A stretch of DNA of 64,000 nucleotides from Torymus aiolomorphi (GCA_036365515.1 CM070873.1:217661376-217725375), one strand, 5' to 3'. Shown: positions 38,096 to 50,246, counted from the stretch's first letter. The notes: a model not told the origin generated them from the letters alone. Program-made: numbers and translations.

Positions 38096-38200
38096 CTATG
38101 CCAAGCTATGCCAAGCTTTGCCTAACTGTGCCAAAGTAGGTATAATTCGGACATTTTGTACAGGTTTGGCACAGTTTGGCACTCTTTGGCAAACAGTTAT
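38096..38200. repeat. Degenerate TGCCAA tandem repeat
   Basis: Roughly 11-bp repeats of TATGCCAAGC are followed by the inverse motif TTTGGCA (38165-38195). It may form a small hairpin. Confidence 0.5.
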
Positions 38201-38954
38201 GCACAAATTATGTTTAACTGTTAAAAAGTTTGATTAGACTTTTTAGGATGACTAAACTCAGTTAAGTTTGCAAAGCAGCAATTAAGGGAATGATTAACTG
38301 AAACTCTAACAGCTCATTCGCTCAAAAACTGACACGCGTATAGCATCAATATTGTTCTCTTACCACGACGAATACTCGAGTAAATACTCCCATACTCTAC
38401 AGTACAAAATTAATTTATAGTAAAAATCTAATACATGCATCTGTCAAAACTAATTAAAAGACGTCACTTTCATGTTGAACATTTTTGCTTCAAGCAATAT
38501 TTTTCAATACGTGCAAAACAGCTGACACATAGAAGTGGTCGATTTTCGACTGTAACTTGACACGATTTAATTTTATACAATAAATTTTTAGTATTTGAGA
38601 TGTTGACTTTACTACTGGTGATAATACAAGGTTCTCCCGAGTAGCACTGTCGCGCCTTACATATAAAAACATAGATTTTATATAACAGGGCCCAGGGGCG
38701 GGGGTAGAAAAATGGGTTTTTGACTCTGTAGGGGTGGTGGAGGGGGAAAGGAGTCGGACTCACATAGAACTTTTTTTTAATAAATAAACAAGTCCTAATA
38801 GGTTATTTTCGAAAACCAGAACAAGAGCATTTTGCCTATTTTGATGGAGGAGATCATTTTTTCAGGAAAGCACTGATGTAGAGATGTGTGTAAAAAATAA
38901 AAGGCTTTGTGTTTCCACCAGTATACAATCTTTCATTATATAGGCGTACAAGGG
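38201..38954. other. AT-rich intergenic DNA
   Basis: Nothing recognised. Confidence 0.3.
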
Positions 38955-39348
38955 GTACGAAAACATATTTTTGTAGTAGCCGACAATGGAATTATTACAA
39001 AAAAATACGTCGGGTATTGTTACACATTTCGACTTGTTATTCAAAATATATTTTGTTTTAACATCGAATATTCTGTTATTGAACAACTTTGTTTGTTCTG
39101 TTGAAAGATACACCTATGCTGTTAACAATACACAGCCGTTATAAATTTTTTAGAGAGGAACTGTTCCTTCCTAAGCATGCAAACAGCACGAAAACATATT
39201 TATGTAGTAGCCGACGATGAAAATATGTCGGATATTGTTACAGCGTTCATTTTTCATTTTAAATATTTTTTGTTTTTAACGTCAAATATTCTATATTATT
39301 GAAAAACTTTTTTGTTTTGTTGAAACCTATGGTGTTAATAATACACCA
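38955..39348. repeat. Diverged tandem duplication
   Basis: The blocks 38955-39133 and 39186-39348 are direct copies. Both start CACGAAAACATAT/TACGAAAACATAT, contain TAGTAGCCGAC, and end in GTTAAYAATACAC. They have diverged by substitutions and small gaps. No coding capacity was recognised in either. Confidence 0.6.
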
Positions 39349-39589
39349 CCAACCGGCATCGTAATGCCTACGAATATTAACTTATCGAAGATTAATCTAA
39401 ACGAATTGAGCGATAGTGAAAACATAATAAATAAGTTATTGAAATAAGTATTTATTCACTTCAAATATTATATAAATATAACTCTTCCTCAAAAAATTAT
39501 TATTTTTCAAAATAATGTAATATTATTTCGGAAATTTTCTTACGTATTTATAGTAATTGTATAATGGTATCCACTTGCAGTATATTAGA
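39349..39589. other. AT-rich spacer
   Basis: Nothing recognised. Confidence 0.3.
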
Positions 39590-39895
39590 TTTTCACTTAT
39601 TAAGTCAGTGCAATTTTACTTTACAGATAAAATATTGTTAACTTATTAAGTAAGGGAAATAACTTCTACTAGTAGAATAAGTGAAATAGTTACTTATTAA
39701 ATAATAATCATAATTTTACTTATCAAATAAGTGAAATTTTGCACTCGTTGAGTAAGTGAAATAGTTTTTACTTGTCGACCAAGTGAATATTCATTTATTC
39801 ACAGTGGACGACTTTTTACTTTCCAAATAAGTGAATATTGACATGTAATATAATAATAAGTGATTTTTCACGTATTTAAATTTAGAGAGTAAGAT
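39590..39895. repeat. AAGTGA palindrome array
   Basis: Repeats of AATAAGTGAAATTTT and inverse, ending TTTAAATTTAGAGAG. It is closely similar to 19250-19355. Confidence 0.6.
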
Positions 39896-40395
39896 TTACT
39901 TATGGGTTTTATGTTCAACTATATACCTAATCATTTGTTCCAAAGTTTAGCTCAAGTTCTGCAACTAATCTAATTATGTCTACGAATGGACGAAAACCAT
40001 CGGTTACAAGAAAAGTAATTATTTTTCTGTTAAAATTACTAAGAGTTGTTTGAAACATCAACTGTTTTTGTAAAAACTACTGGAAAATGAATAATTTTTA
40101 ATATCATACGTTATTTTCGCGTACAAGTGTAGTTTGATATTGATCTATTTACTCAATGAAAAATTTGACGGTATGTACCTAAATATGTAGATGCGTAAGT
40201 AGAGACGTGCCATATCCTACAAAATTCGCTCGTAAAATTAGATGGTATCATCGTGCGCCGCTCTAGTAAGCCTGCAAGATATTGATTGTTTGCTTTATCA
40301 ATTGGCTACCTAGTACAGGAGGTATACATATTTTATAACATTTATTTTGTATTTTAAAATATAATATTAAAATTTAAAATCACTGAATAAACTTA
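39896..40395. other. AT-rich intergenic DNA
   Basis: Nothing recognised. Confidence 0.3.
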
Positions 40396-41011
40396 CACTG
40401 AGAAAAGGATTTGTTTACTGTTAACATGGCATTGTAACTGTTAACATGCGTATGTTTAAATATGACCAAATATAGGCATTGTAACAGTTATAATGCTATA
40501 TTAACAGTTAAGTTACCATGTTCTCATAAACAATTTCAATATGTTACCTGAGAACATTGATATTGTAATAGTTACAATATGCTTATTATAGTAGTTTTTC
40601 AATCTAATTGCCAATTTTTTACCAGGATGATGTAGTTTTATAACAAAAACGTTTGAAATAAAAACATCATTTATTTTTTTACTCCAACGTTTCCTACATT
40701 CTTATTGTTTATCCTGATGAGAGACATAAACAATAAAAATGTCCGAAACGTTGGAGTAAAAAACTAAATGGAGTTTTTATTTCAAACCTTTTTGTTATAT
40801 AACAACATCATCCTGGTAGAAAATTGGCTATTAGATTCAAAAACTATAATTTACAAGAACTTCTACCATCAGCTACTTTCAAATCTGAATATGTCTACTA
40901 GTTAATTTAGATATTGTAACTATTACAATATCACATTTTATCCTTAAACATGTTAAATAGTTGTATTTCAAATAGATAAATATGTTAACAGTAACAATAT
41001 TCTTCTCTGTG
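40396..41011. mobile_element. TA-flanked fold-back element, 616 bp
   Basis: The ends are CACTGAGAA at 40396 and TTCTCTGTG ending at 41011, each next to TA. Subterminal TTACTGTTAACAT is inverted at the other end. The whole element is a fold-back: ACCAGGATGATGT at 40621 has its inverse ending at about 40819, and the centre carries ATTGTTTATCC/ATAAACAATAAAAATGT. No ORF. Confidence 0.7.
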
Positions 41012-42049
41012 TATAAAGCTCTTATATTCTTCTGTTTACAATATTAAATGTTACTTCCATTCACAGTACGCATAAATAAGAAGATATAAGGTTCAAACCA
41101 AGCGGAAAAAGAAATGAACTTTCTTAGGATTATAATAACTTTTATTTTTAAAGTTATAACGTCTTTTTCTAGTGCAATCAACTTGTATAAGAGAAATATT
41201 CATTGTTTCCGTGAGACTATAAAAATCTTATCTTTTGAAAATAAAAAACAGTCAGGTTGGCACGTGAAGGCTTTCTTAAATTTAATTCACTGATGACATA
41301 TTAATTTTTAATTCCAATAATTAACATTCTTACACCAAAATTTATCTAAAGGGAAATTTGTTGTTAAATTATTATTGAAAATTCAAGCAATGAAAAAAGT
41401 GATTTATTTATATGAAAACATGTTTGAATATTTTTCTATTTTAAATTCTATTATTACGTATACAAATTGGAAGATAATTTTTATAATAATCAAATGAAAA
41501 TGTCTATTATTTATTACTTTTATTATATTTCAAATAAGTACATATGTTTTCTTTTTAAATTGTGGTGGTGAAAATGAGAATCTTTTGAGAAAATAATATA
41601 AAAACATGTTTTAAGACAGTTTGACTGGAAATAAGCTGTTTTATAGAAATGTGTGTCTATATATTTTTTTAATAGGGACTAACAAAATTATTATTATTAT
41701 TATGCATAAACAAAATAATGACTACTATGGAATCAGCAGAATTCTCTTTTAAATTGGTGATTAAATTTTTACTACATGACAAAGTTTTCTTTAGAAAGAA
41801 GTAAAGTAGTTTAGCGAGAAATCATTAATGTTATAAAATACCAAAGTATTCTGCGTAAAAGATACCAGCGTCAAAGCATTAACAAAGATTATTCATGAAG
41901 ATACTTAAATAATTAACTTCATTAATTTATATACGTAATGTATGAAAACTAATCTTTGATAAAATATCATTATTGAATGGATATGCATTTTCTTGCCTTA
42001 CTATAGGTATAGTTCATTAAATAAGGTTACATTGAAATAAAAAAATTGA
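41012..42049. other. AT-rich intergenic DNA
   Basis: Nothing recognised. Confidence 0.35.
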
Positions 42050-43660
42050 AAGCCTGTGTGGTACAAAATGGAGAGATACCTTGCTCGGCGAGACAAGAGG
42101 CCGGTTATAACACGTAACTATGGAAGATGCGAAAAATTCGCGACAGCATTCACGAATGACACGTGGCATTTAAGACATCGTGCACGCGAGTCTGCACCGC
42201 ACTTATGGTTGCAATCACGCGTATGCAAGCTCGATTACCGAGCGCATTCAAATTGACCCGGGTTCAGCCCGCGCCCATAAATCACCGGCGGGTGACGAGC
42301 CAAGTGTCCAAATTGCATATCGTTCGAATGAAAAGTATGCATTACCTGTTGCGAGCCGTGATGAGGTCATTATTAAACGCCGCGCTCAATGTACTTTCGA
42401 AAAAATTATATGATAATGCGCTTGCAGAAATTTTATAGTCCCGTCGAGTCTTATCGGCGAGTGTTATATGAGCGCTCATTTGTAATACGTCGTCATTTCG
42501 CGCGCGTATACACATTTTATATATTTATCATCGGTCAATTAATTTTCCAACGGCTAAATTGCAGAAACAAGTACTGCGCATTATTGCCTGCGCTGTATAT
42601 ATATACAAATGCACCAGGCGCAATTTCGCGTATAACCTCTAATCATTACGGTGCATAAATTTCCCGATGAAAGTAACGAAAATTTCCTTGCGCGAGATAG
42701 AGAGCCTCCACTTTCTAAACAGTCGCGCGCATAATGTAAACACAATTTAATCAAGCGAAATCAACACCGACAATCAGCCGTGTCTATATACGTACATATA
42801 TATCCCTCCGCGATGCTGCGAACGGCGCACGCATGCGCGCGATACGGGGCCGACGATCCGCTTAGCAAAGTGATGAAATCGCACCTCCTTAATTGCTGTG
42901 GCCCGCAACAAAGTTTACAAGCAAATATCCTTTTATCGGGATCTCTCTCTCACCCCCCCCCCCGCTCTCTCTCTCTCTTTCGCGTGGTGCACGCTGCACT
43001 GGCACAGCATGCACACCGCTCGCCACTTTCGTTTTTCCTTTCACTCTATCATTCGGGCCGCGAGAGGCGCATTTGTCATCGCGCGAGCTCTCGAGTGCAG
43101 GCGCAGATGCAAAAATAAAACGATCCGAAAGAAGGAGGAGGAGACCCGGAATTTCGAGGGGGCGATCTTCGGGCTCGAAATCACGCCTGCTGGAGCAATT
43201 TTTCGTATAACCCCGGGCTTAATTTCCCTTTTTTCTGCCATCGGAAATGTAGGTCGACGTGGATCTCTCGCCGACGGACGCACGCTTTCGAAAACCAATA
43301 CACGCGGCGAGAAATCGAGTAACGAACTTGCATCGATGCTTTCGCCCGCGCGAGAGAGGTTCATAATTTATTTGCTTTTTCGATTCGCCGAATTAAAGTT
43401 TGCGTACGAAAGTTACAGCTTTCCAAGGTCCTTTTTCGGGCTAATTTTATTACTGCGCTGTCAAGAAACCGACCTTTGGCACCGAATTGACGGCGCACAG
43501 GGAAGAGGGCCAATGTCCGCTATGGAATGAACATCGCTTATCGTAAAAGTCCGACGTTTATAACGCGCGGAACGTCGAAAATTATAAATTTCGGAAGAAC
43601 CGCGTATACCCCCGTCCGAAAGCAAAAATAGGGCAACAAGAAGACTTAATAACGTTTCTT
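42050..43660. promoter_or_regulatory. Long GC-rich island
   Basis: GC-rich for about 1.6 kb with moderate CpG. A poly-C/CT tract lies at 42952-42980. A plus-strand frame at 42898-43530 is long but crosses the CT tract and has no recognisable domain. This may be a promoter, an intronic regulatory block or host exons I fail to recognise. Confidence 0.3.
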
Positions 43661-44610
43661 TTTTCAAGCTACTCCAATATTTATACTGAATTTACCTCAT
43701 AAATTAGTAATTCTGAGAAACTTTGAGGGAAATGGATTTCAGTCGTCGAACAAATAAACACCAAAGGGCTCAAGTTGCACAGATTATTGTTTCTTGGAAA
43801 AACCGTAAACTCAACTTGGTTGCGAGTTTCAAATAAAAGCTTATAAATTTGTCATCAAAGGTTGTGGCATTTGTTGCTGATTTCTTTTCGCGGGCTTCTC
43901 TCAAAGGCATGTACTCTACTCTGAAAATACAAGGCTCTAATAACCTCGCGATTTTACTCTCACAATACTGCGTTTTCTACAGCACTACCGGAAATCTATC
44001 CGGTCTCTTATCGCTGCATCGAGTTTTCCTTAAGTGATTTTCTTCTTCTCCGCGAAGTTGGAGTTTCGAGTGAGTGCAGCTTTGCACGTGCGACTGTATA
44101 AGACATGCGGGTAACGTAAACTTGATTGCGCATTTAGATTTCCTTATGAGGAACAGTTTAGTCTGGTGTTTGAACTGGTATTTTAATATGCAAGAGGAAT
44201 AGTTGCAATGGCTGCCTATTAAGATAGTCATTTATCTGATTTGCGATTTTCCAAAGAACCATAAAAAACTTTTGTAAAAACTTGAAAATCATTCCTTCAA
44301 TTTGATCTGATAAGTTTACAGTCATTTTTAGACCTTATTTGGAAATGATGAAAAAAAAGATTGTTATGAAATTTTTTAAATCACCCGCTTTGCTAATGTA
44401 ATATAAAAATATTCCGAGATGATACTGCATTTTTGCAATACACAACAAATTCTAACAGTGTTTCGAAAAAGCGAAACGAAGAACTTCAAGCAGTTATAGT
44501 TTTGTTAAACTTTTATGTTGTAAGAGCAATGTCTTAACTAACGCATATACGTTATATTATAATCTATGACACCATAAACTGGAATCCACGGAAGATCCGT
44601 TACACATTTT
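43661..44610. other. AT-rich DNA
   Basis: Nothing recognised. Confidence 0.3.
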
Positions 44611-45167
44611 TTTGTGGACATAAATACTTCATGTACGGTACATATTGACAGAATCATAAATAAAAAAAATCTTAAACTTATATATCATCTTCAAGTAGTA
44701 GACGAACTCGATAACGAGCTCGAACTCTTCTTTTACGTCAATAAATCTCACCAGCTCTCGACGCCATCAAATCAAGCGTTTCTCGAGTCTGCGAAAACTT
44801 TCGTCCCCGGTAGAATGTACCTCGAGCGCATGGATTTTTCGAGAAGTCCCCGCGTCGTTAAGACGGTGGCGACATCGTGGTCAAAGGAAGCAAATAATTA
44901 AAAACAACGGCGCCGCATCGATTTTCCCCCGGCGCAAAAGTTCGCGCGCGGAATATCCCGCTAGGCGCGGTTTTAAAGGCGGCCTCGCGCTCGCACGCGC
45001 GCAGGAAGTCGTCACGCCTACCCCCGTTTTCCTCGCACGCCTATCCTCGTTTGCTAATCATCACTCAGCGCCGATAAGGTTAATGGCGCGATTCCCTCCT
45101 CGTTTCGTGCCGCGCGCAAAATTTCCGATGCGCCGCGAGCCCGTCGCCGCCTTTTTCCCGCGCGCGT

Positions 45168-45169
<2 letters not shown>
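44611..45169 (+). promoter_or_regulatory. Mixed block with possible exon
   Basis: A plus-strand frame at about 44614-44901 includes HLQVVDELDNELELFFYVN and PGRMYLERMDFSRSPRVVK. Its amino-acid balance is more protein-like than in other islands, but there is no ATG at its start, no acceptor or donor I trust, and no known family. The following DNA (44930-45169) is CpG-rich. Low-confidence coding candidate. Confidence 0.2.
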
Positions 45170-45239
<70 letters not shown>

Positions 45240-45252
45240 ACACACACACACA
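45170..45252. repeat. (AC)n microsatellite
   Basis: About 83 bp of AC repeats with one interruption (CATACA) near the end. Confidence 0.95.
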
Positions 45253-45811
45253 AAAGCGGCTCGTCTGCATTTAGACGCGCGTGGGTTCGTTGTTTGCGCT
45301 GCGAGAATGATTTAATTTCGCGATCGGTCGTATAGTTGTGTTTTAGTAAGGGGAGTAGATGCGGTTTTGTTCGCCCTGCGAATGGCTCGTTTTTAATAAC
45401 GGTAATTTTTTTATGCCGACGTAGTAAAGTGTTAAGTAGATGTTGGGTGCAAAGTTGTACTAGTGCATCATTATATGTTTAAAAATACGTTAGAGTTAAT
45501 GAGCTGAGTAGAGCAAATTCTTTAGTTATCACAAGATGCAATGAGTAAAATTATTAGATTGTGTCAAATAAATAAATTTGTGATGGGTACAAAATTTAGC
45601 ACAACTATGTATATGTCTCTATGTGCGCGTCTCAGATCTCCGCAATATTATTAAACAAATATAAAAGTTATAGAAAATTGAAACAACTTTTGAAAGATTA
45701 TATTTGTCGTTAATAAAAATTTATCTTAATTCATACCACTTTAGGTTAAAATAAGATGACAAAACAAACCATTTAAACCTTATCAGATTAAAATCAATAC
45801 ATCATCACGTC

Positions 45812-45814
<3 letters not shown>
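45253..45814. other. AT-rich DNA
   Basis: Nothing recognised. Confidence 0.3.

Positions 45815-45848
<34 letters not shown>
45815..45848. repeat. (GT)n microsatellite
   Basis: A short GT dinucleotide tract. Confidence 0.9.
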
Positions 45849-45851
<3 letters not shown>

Positions 45852-46278
45852 ACAGAAGAAAATGAATATGCGGAAGGATTAGATGTAGAATATTTGATAA
45901 TAATTGATTTTTTATTGTTTTTATAACTTTTTTGCTCTAATAAAAAGTCACCAAAATTGCAATAAATTTTCTACTAGAAAAAACAATAAATTTCATAAAA
46001 TTTTGTATTTATAATTAATGCGCAATGCTCACGTTATAAAGTAGAAAAGATTATTTTAAAAATCTTTAAATTAATTGATAAATTATGTTTTTCATATTCA
46101 TCAGCTCCATTGAGATAGGTTCAAGATCCGATCTTTTTGATATAACTCAATATGATATATATTACACTAATTTCCTCTTTTTGAACAATAAAATATTATT
46201 TAACATTGGATTGCATAAAACTTTCAATGTTATTAAAAAACTCAAATCAATAAAATAGCTTGAAGTAAATAGTAATAG
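45849..46278. other. AT-rich left flank of the retrotransposon
   Basis: Nothing recognised apart from GTAAT at 46272-46276, a candidate half of the retrotransposon's target duplication. Confidence 0.35.
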
Positions 46279-46561
46279 TGTTTCGGCTTGGCGCCGAATG
46301 TATAAATTTTAACGACTTATTTGAAAATGAACTGAAGAAGGATTAGAACATTAAACGATTGCTTTATTTAACGATTCAGAGATACAATCAGTGTTGAATT
46401 ACAAAGGCTTGTTGGGCAACGACGTGCGCAGTTGGACTGTCGCGCGTGAACTGAATCCGAGTCGCGTCGCGGAGAGCGAGACGGGCGCTTTTCACCTTGT
46501 CTAATAGGTGGCGCTGACATTGGCCCCTCTTATAGCCCTTACATACTATATAGCACAAACA
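46279..46561 (-). repeat. 3' LTR of BEL/Pao element
   Basis: In element orientation it starts TGTTTGTGCTATATAG and ends CGGCGCCAAGCCGAAACA. It contains a TATA-like TATAAGAG (46527-46534) and AATAAA (46363-46368) in the order promoter then polyadenylation signal, as expected for an LTR. Confidence 0.93.
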
Positions 46562-46769
46562 TGCCGGCCGCCTTGAAAGGACTGCCTTTCAACATAATAT
46601 CGCACCTCTCGTTTATTTGTTTACTATACAGTAATGAAATGATCATAGTAATATGAAAGATACGATCAACATTTACGCATACAAAATATTCTTAAAGCTA
46701 AATTACATGATTAATTCGGTAACATACAAAATTTTACATATCTCGCAAAATATTTTATATATTTTTTTT

Positions 46770-49700
46770 TTAATCATCTTCGTTTGGTAGAATACATATT
46801 TCAGTAACAGGTCTCTTATAAGTACCTTTGCTTGTGCGAATGGTAACTGCGCGAATAACGCCATCGGCTCCTGGGTGCACGGATTCTATTTTACCAATAG
46901 GCCACGTTAAAACCGGAGCATTCGCTTGTTTTAAGATAATCAGCTGGCCTACTCGCGCCGAAGAGGTATGATCGTTCCATTTAACACGTTTTTGAAGAGT
47001 ATGCAAGTACTCTTTTTTCCAACGATTCCAAAAATGCTGGCGTAATTGTTCAATTCTTTGCCAGCGTGACAGCCTCGTAGCGGGTAAGTGTACAAGACTA
47101 GGTTCGGGAAAGCTTGTTAAAGGGTTACCCACTAAGAAATGCGCTGGAGTTAGAGGCTGCATATCGTTCGGGTCCTCAGATAATTTTGTCAAGGGGCGCG
47201 AATTAAGAATAGCTTCCACCTGTACTAATAAAGTAAAGAGCTCGTCATAGCGAACAGATGCGTCACCTAATACGCGAAATAGTGTTTGTTTCGCGCACTT
47301 AATGGCCGCCTCCCATAACCCGCCAAAATGTGGCGCATAAGGCGGTATAAAATGCCATGACATTTGCTCGTCTGCGATAAAATCCATTATTTTATCCCTT
47401 TTGTCGTTCTCGCGAAACATACGATAGAGATCATGAAGCTCATGATTACAACCTACAAAATTTAAGCCATTATCAGAATAAAGGTCCGTAGGTCGGCCTC
47501 TTCGCGAGATAAACCGTTTTAGAACATTTAAAAACGTCTCAGCTGATAGATCAGCAGCTAGTTCTATGTGAATTGCCTTCGAAGCAAAACACACGAAAAT
47601 CGCTAAGTAGCACTTTATAGATTTCACCCTTCCTCTGGTACCCTCGCGATAGTATAGCGGTCCTGCGAAGTCGACGCCACAACTTGCAAACGGTTGCTCG
47701 GGAACCTCTACGCGCGGTTTAGGTAGCTCACCCATAAAGGGAGGTTTGCTTTTTGGCGAGGCTTTAAAGCATGTTACACACTTTCGTACGAGTTGTCTTA
47801 CGATGTCTCGCCCAGAGCAGGGCCAATACCTTTGCCGAAGACTAGATAGCGTCTGATACGCACCAGCGTGATTTAATAGTGCATGCTCGTGCATTATGAG
47901 CAGTTTTGTAAAAGAATGATTTCCGGGAAGAAGCGCTGGATGCTTTGATACGTATGGAAGAGACGAATTTTTCAATCGTCCACCCACTCTTAGAATTCCT
48001 TCAGAGTCAATAAAAGGCGATAACTTTAAAAGGGAACTATTTTTATCTACATTACCTTTGGTAGTGAGCGATGCAATTTCCTTAGAAAATGCAAAAGCTT
48101 GAACATTTTTTAGCAAAACGCTAGTTGCTCGACGTATTTCATCAGTAGCTAAATTTGTTTCGAAACATACGTTTCTATTGCGACACTTACAGAGGAAACG
48201 TAAGCAGTACGCAGTTATCCGAAAAAGTTTATGCGCACATGAAAATTTTTCAAAAATAGAAAATTGTATTTTTGATACAGCTGAAGCTGAAACATGCGAT
48301 GAAGATTTTCGCTCTGGTAATTTTAATTCCTCGATATTTAAAGTAGGCATATTTGGCCATTCACAGTCATGTTTTCCTAGCCACAAAGGCCCTGACCACC
48401 AAGTCACGTTAGTTTGCATTGCTTCTGGCGTGAGACCTCGCGATAGAACGTCCGCTGGATTTTCCTTCCCGCTTATGTGATGCCACATCTCTGCAGACGT
48501 CAAGCTTTGAATTTCGCCAATGCGATTTGCTACGAAAGTGTTCCATGTTCTGCTACACGATCTTAACCAACAGAGGACTATTTTGGAGTCGGACCAAAGA
48601 AAAATATTGTCTACCTTACGATTTGTCAGCGGCAACACTCTTTGTAGCAGTTTAGCGAGCAATAAGGCACCACAAAGTTCAAGCTTTGGGATGGAAATAC
48701 TTTTGAGCGGCGCTACACGCGATTTGGAACACCAAAGTCTTACAGCGTGCGTGCCATCGGAGTATGACGTTCTCACGTACAGACACACGCCATATGCGAC
48801 CTCAGACGCGTCACAAAACCCATGAATTTGGACGCACGTCGGATTTTTATGTACATATATTTTTCTAGGTATACGGATGTCTTGGAGTTGCTCCAATTGT
48901 TCCTCATATGATTTCCACTTGGCATGGAGATCGCTTGGAAGATGCTCATCCCATTCAAGACCTGAGCGCCATAATTCTTGCATAAATGTTTTAGCAAATA
49001 GAATTACGGGCCCCACTAAACCGAGAGGATCGAACAATAAAGATATGCGAGAAAGCACGGAACGTTTGGTAATTGACTCCGATTTCGAGATTGGTTTGAC
49101 GTTTGTGAACTTGAAAATATCTAGAGAGGGGTCCCATACAATGCCTAAAGTTCTTGTCTCAGTAGCGCTATGCTCGTTATTTTCTGAAAAGGGTTTAATA
49201 TCTATCGCCTCGTCTCTCAGCTCAAGTATGTTCGACGCCCATTTTCTAAGCTCAAAACCGCCTAATTGCAATAACTCGACAGTTTCGCGTTTCATGTTCA
49301 GCGCTTCGTCAAGGGACTGAGCACCACTTAAAACGTCGTCCACATAAAAATTGTTTAAAATAACGTGTGAACCGAGAGGATAGCGAGAGCGATAATCTTC
49401 AGCTAACTTACGTATGCACCGAATGGCTAAGAATGACGCAGATGCAGTTCCGTACGTGACCGTGACAAGTTCGTAAGTTCGAATCGGCTGCGTCGGACTT
49501 TTGCGCCATAAAACGCGTTGCAATTTCGTTTGAGACGGTTCGATTAAAACCTGGCGATACATTTTCGTAATGTCGCCCATGAAAGCATATTCATAAGTGC
49601 GAAATTCTAATAATCTCGAAAACAAATCTCCTTGTAAAATCGGACCAACCTTGAGTGCGTCATTTAAAGAAACGCCCGTTGATGATTTGGCGGACGCGTT

Positions 49701-50246
49701 GAAAACAACACGCAGTTTAGTGGTTGAACTAGTATCTTTTAAAACGCAATGGTGCGGCATGTAATAAGTTGGGTAGTTACTAGATAAATGTTCATTCTCG
49801 CTAATCGCGCGCATGTGCCCTAACTCTTCAAATTCATTCATGAAATCCGCATATTGTTTTGCAATTATTGGCTGTTTATCTAATCGCCTTTCGAGTGAGT
49901 TAAATAATTTTAACGCTAGAGATTGGGTTTCACCGAGACGCGCGAGTACATCAGGTTTAGTAGGAAGTTCCACTATAAATCTTCCATCGCGGTTACGCTG
50001 TACCGTCGCCGCGTAGTGCTCTTCGCATTCGCGTTCTTCGGAGGTTACAGGGGTATTCGCGAAACCGTGTTCAAGTTCCCAAAATTTCTTAAGCGATTGG
50101 TTAAGAGGATCATTGATAGCTAAGTGACATTTAAAATGCGGATTTTGCCTTTGAGACGAGTCAGCTGTGACTCCTGAGACTACCCATCCGAAAACTGTTT
50201 TTGGAAAGTAGGTTGATCTTTCGCAATTTTTATTTGCCCGATACAA
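46770..50246 (-). CDS. pol: BEL/Pao Pol: reverse transcriptase, RNase H, integrase
   Basis: An 1158-codon frame with no ATG at its start, so it is expressed by frame change from gag. Approximate domains are as follows. RT spans 150-310, with catalytic Asp225 (GDITKMYRQ) and YVDD at 301-304. RNase H spans 470-600, with Asp479 (HGFCDAS), Glu523 and Asp553 (WSDSK). The integrase HHCC zinc motif (His788, His793, Cys823, Cys826) is followed by the DDE core, Asp859, Asp925 and Glu979 (GGLWEAAIK). The C-terminal DUF5641-like tail lies at about 1070-1150. It copies the element RNA to DNA and integrates it. All catalytic residues are present and there is no internal stop, so the protein looks functional. 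It lies in the -1 frame relative to gag and overlaps its end by about 67 nt. Confidence 0.92.
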   Translation of the reverse strand: MYRANKNCERSTYFPKTVFGWVVSGVTADSSQRQNPHFKCHLAINDPLNQSLKKFWELEHGFANTPVTSEERECEEHYAATVQRNRDGRFIVELPTKPDVLARLGETQSLALKLFNSLERRLDKQPIIAKQYADFMNEFEELGHMRAISENEHLSSNYPTYYMPHHCVLKDTSSTTKLRVVFNASAKSSTGVSLNDALKVGPILQGDLFSRLLEFRTYEYAFMGDITKMYRQVLIEPSQTKLQRVLWRKSPTQPIRTYELVTVTYGTASASFLAIRCIRKLAEDYRSRYPLGSHVILNNFYVDDVLSGAQSLDEALNMKRETVELLQLGGFELRKWASNILELRDEAIDIKPFSENNEHSATETRTLGIVWDPSLDIFKFTNVKPISKSESITKRSVLSRISLLFDPLGLVGPVILFAKTFMQELWRSGLEWDEHLPSDLHAKWKSYEEQLEQLQDIRIPRKIYVHKNPTCVQIHGFCDASEVAYGVCLYVRTSYSDGTHAVRLWCSKSRVAPLKSISIPKLELCGALLLAKLLQRVLPLTNRKVDNIFLWSDSKIVLCWLRSCSRTWNTFVANRIGEIQSLTSAEMWHHISGKENPADVLSRGLTPEAMQTNVTWWSGPLWLGKHDCEWPNMPTLNIEELKLPERKSSSHVSASAVSKIQFSIFEKFSCAHKLFRITAYCLRFLCKCRNRNVCFETNLATDEIRRATSVLLKNVQAFAFSKEIASLTTKGNVDKNSSLLKLSPFIDSEGILRVGGRLKNSSLPYVSKHPALLPGNHSFTKLLIMHEHALLNHAGAYQTLSSLRQRYWPCSGRDIVRQLVRKCVTCFKASPKSKPPFMGELPKPRVEVPEQPFASCGVDFAGPLYYREGTRGRVKSIKCYLAIFVCFASKAIHIELAADLSAETFLNVLKRFISRRGRPTDLYSDNGLNFVGCNHELHDLYRMFRENDKRDKIMDFIADEQMSWHFIPPYAPHFGGLWEAAIKCAKQTLFRVLGDASVRYDELFTLLVQVEAILNSRPLTKLSEDPNDMQPLTPAHFLVGNPLTSFPEPSLVHLPATRLSRWQRIEQLRQHFWNRWKKEYLHTLQKRVKWNDHTSSARVGQLIILKQANAPVLTWPIGKIESVHPGADGVIRAVTIRTSKGTYKRPVTEICILPNEDD
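50180..50246 (-). other. gag/pol frame overlap
   Basis: The pol frame is -1 relative to gag across this overlap. BEL/Pao elements commonly have one continuous gag-pol frame, so the break is notable. The homopolymer at 50198-50202 is the simplest place for slippage or for a one-base loss. Confidence 0.7.

Noticed and set aside
42898..43530. 210-codon plus-strand ORF
   Set aside because: Crosses a CT/poly-C tract, has no domain, and competes with overlapping frames on both strands.
45054..45274. ORFs rich in Cys/Val or His/Thr
   Set aside because: Caused by the (AC)n tract at 45170-45252.
48178..49320. Plus-strand ORFs inside the retrotransposon
   Set aside because: Shadow frames antisense to pol.
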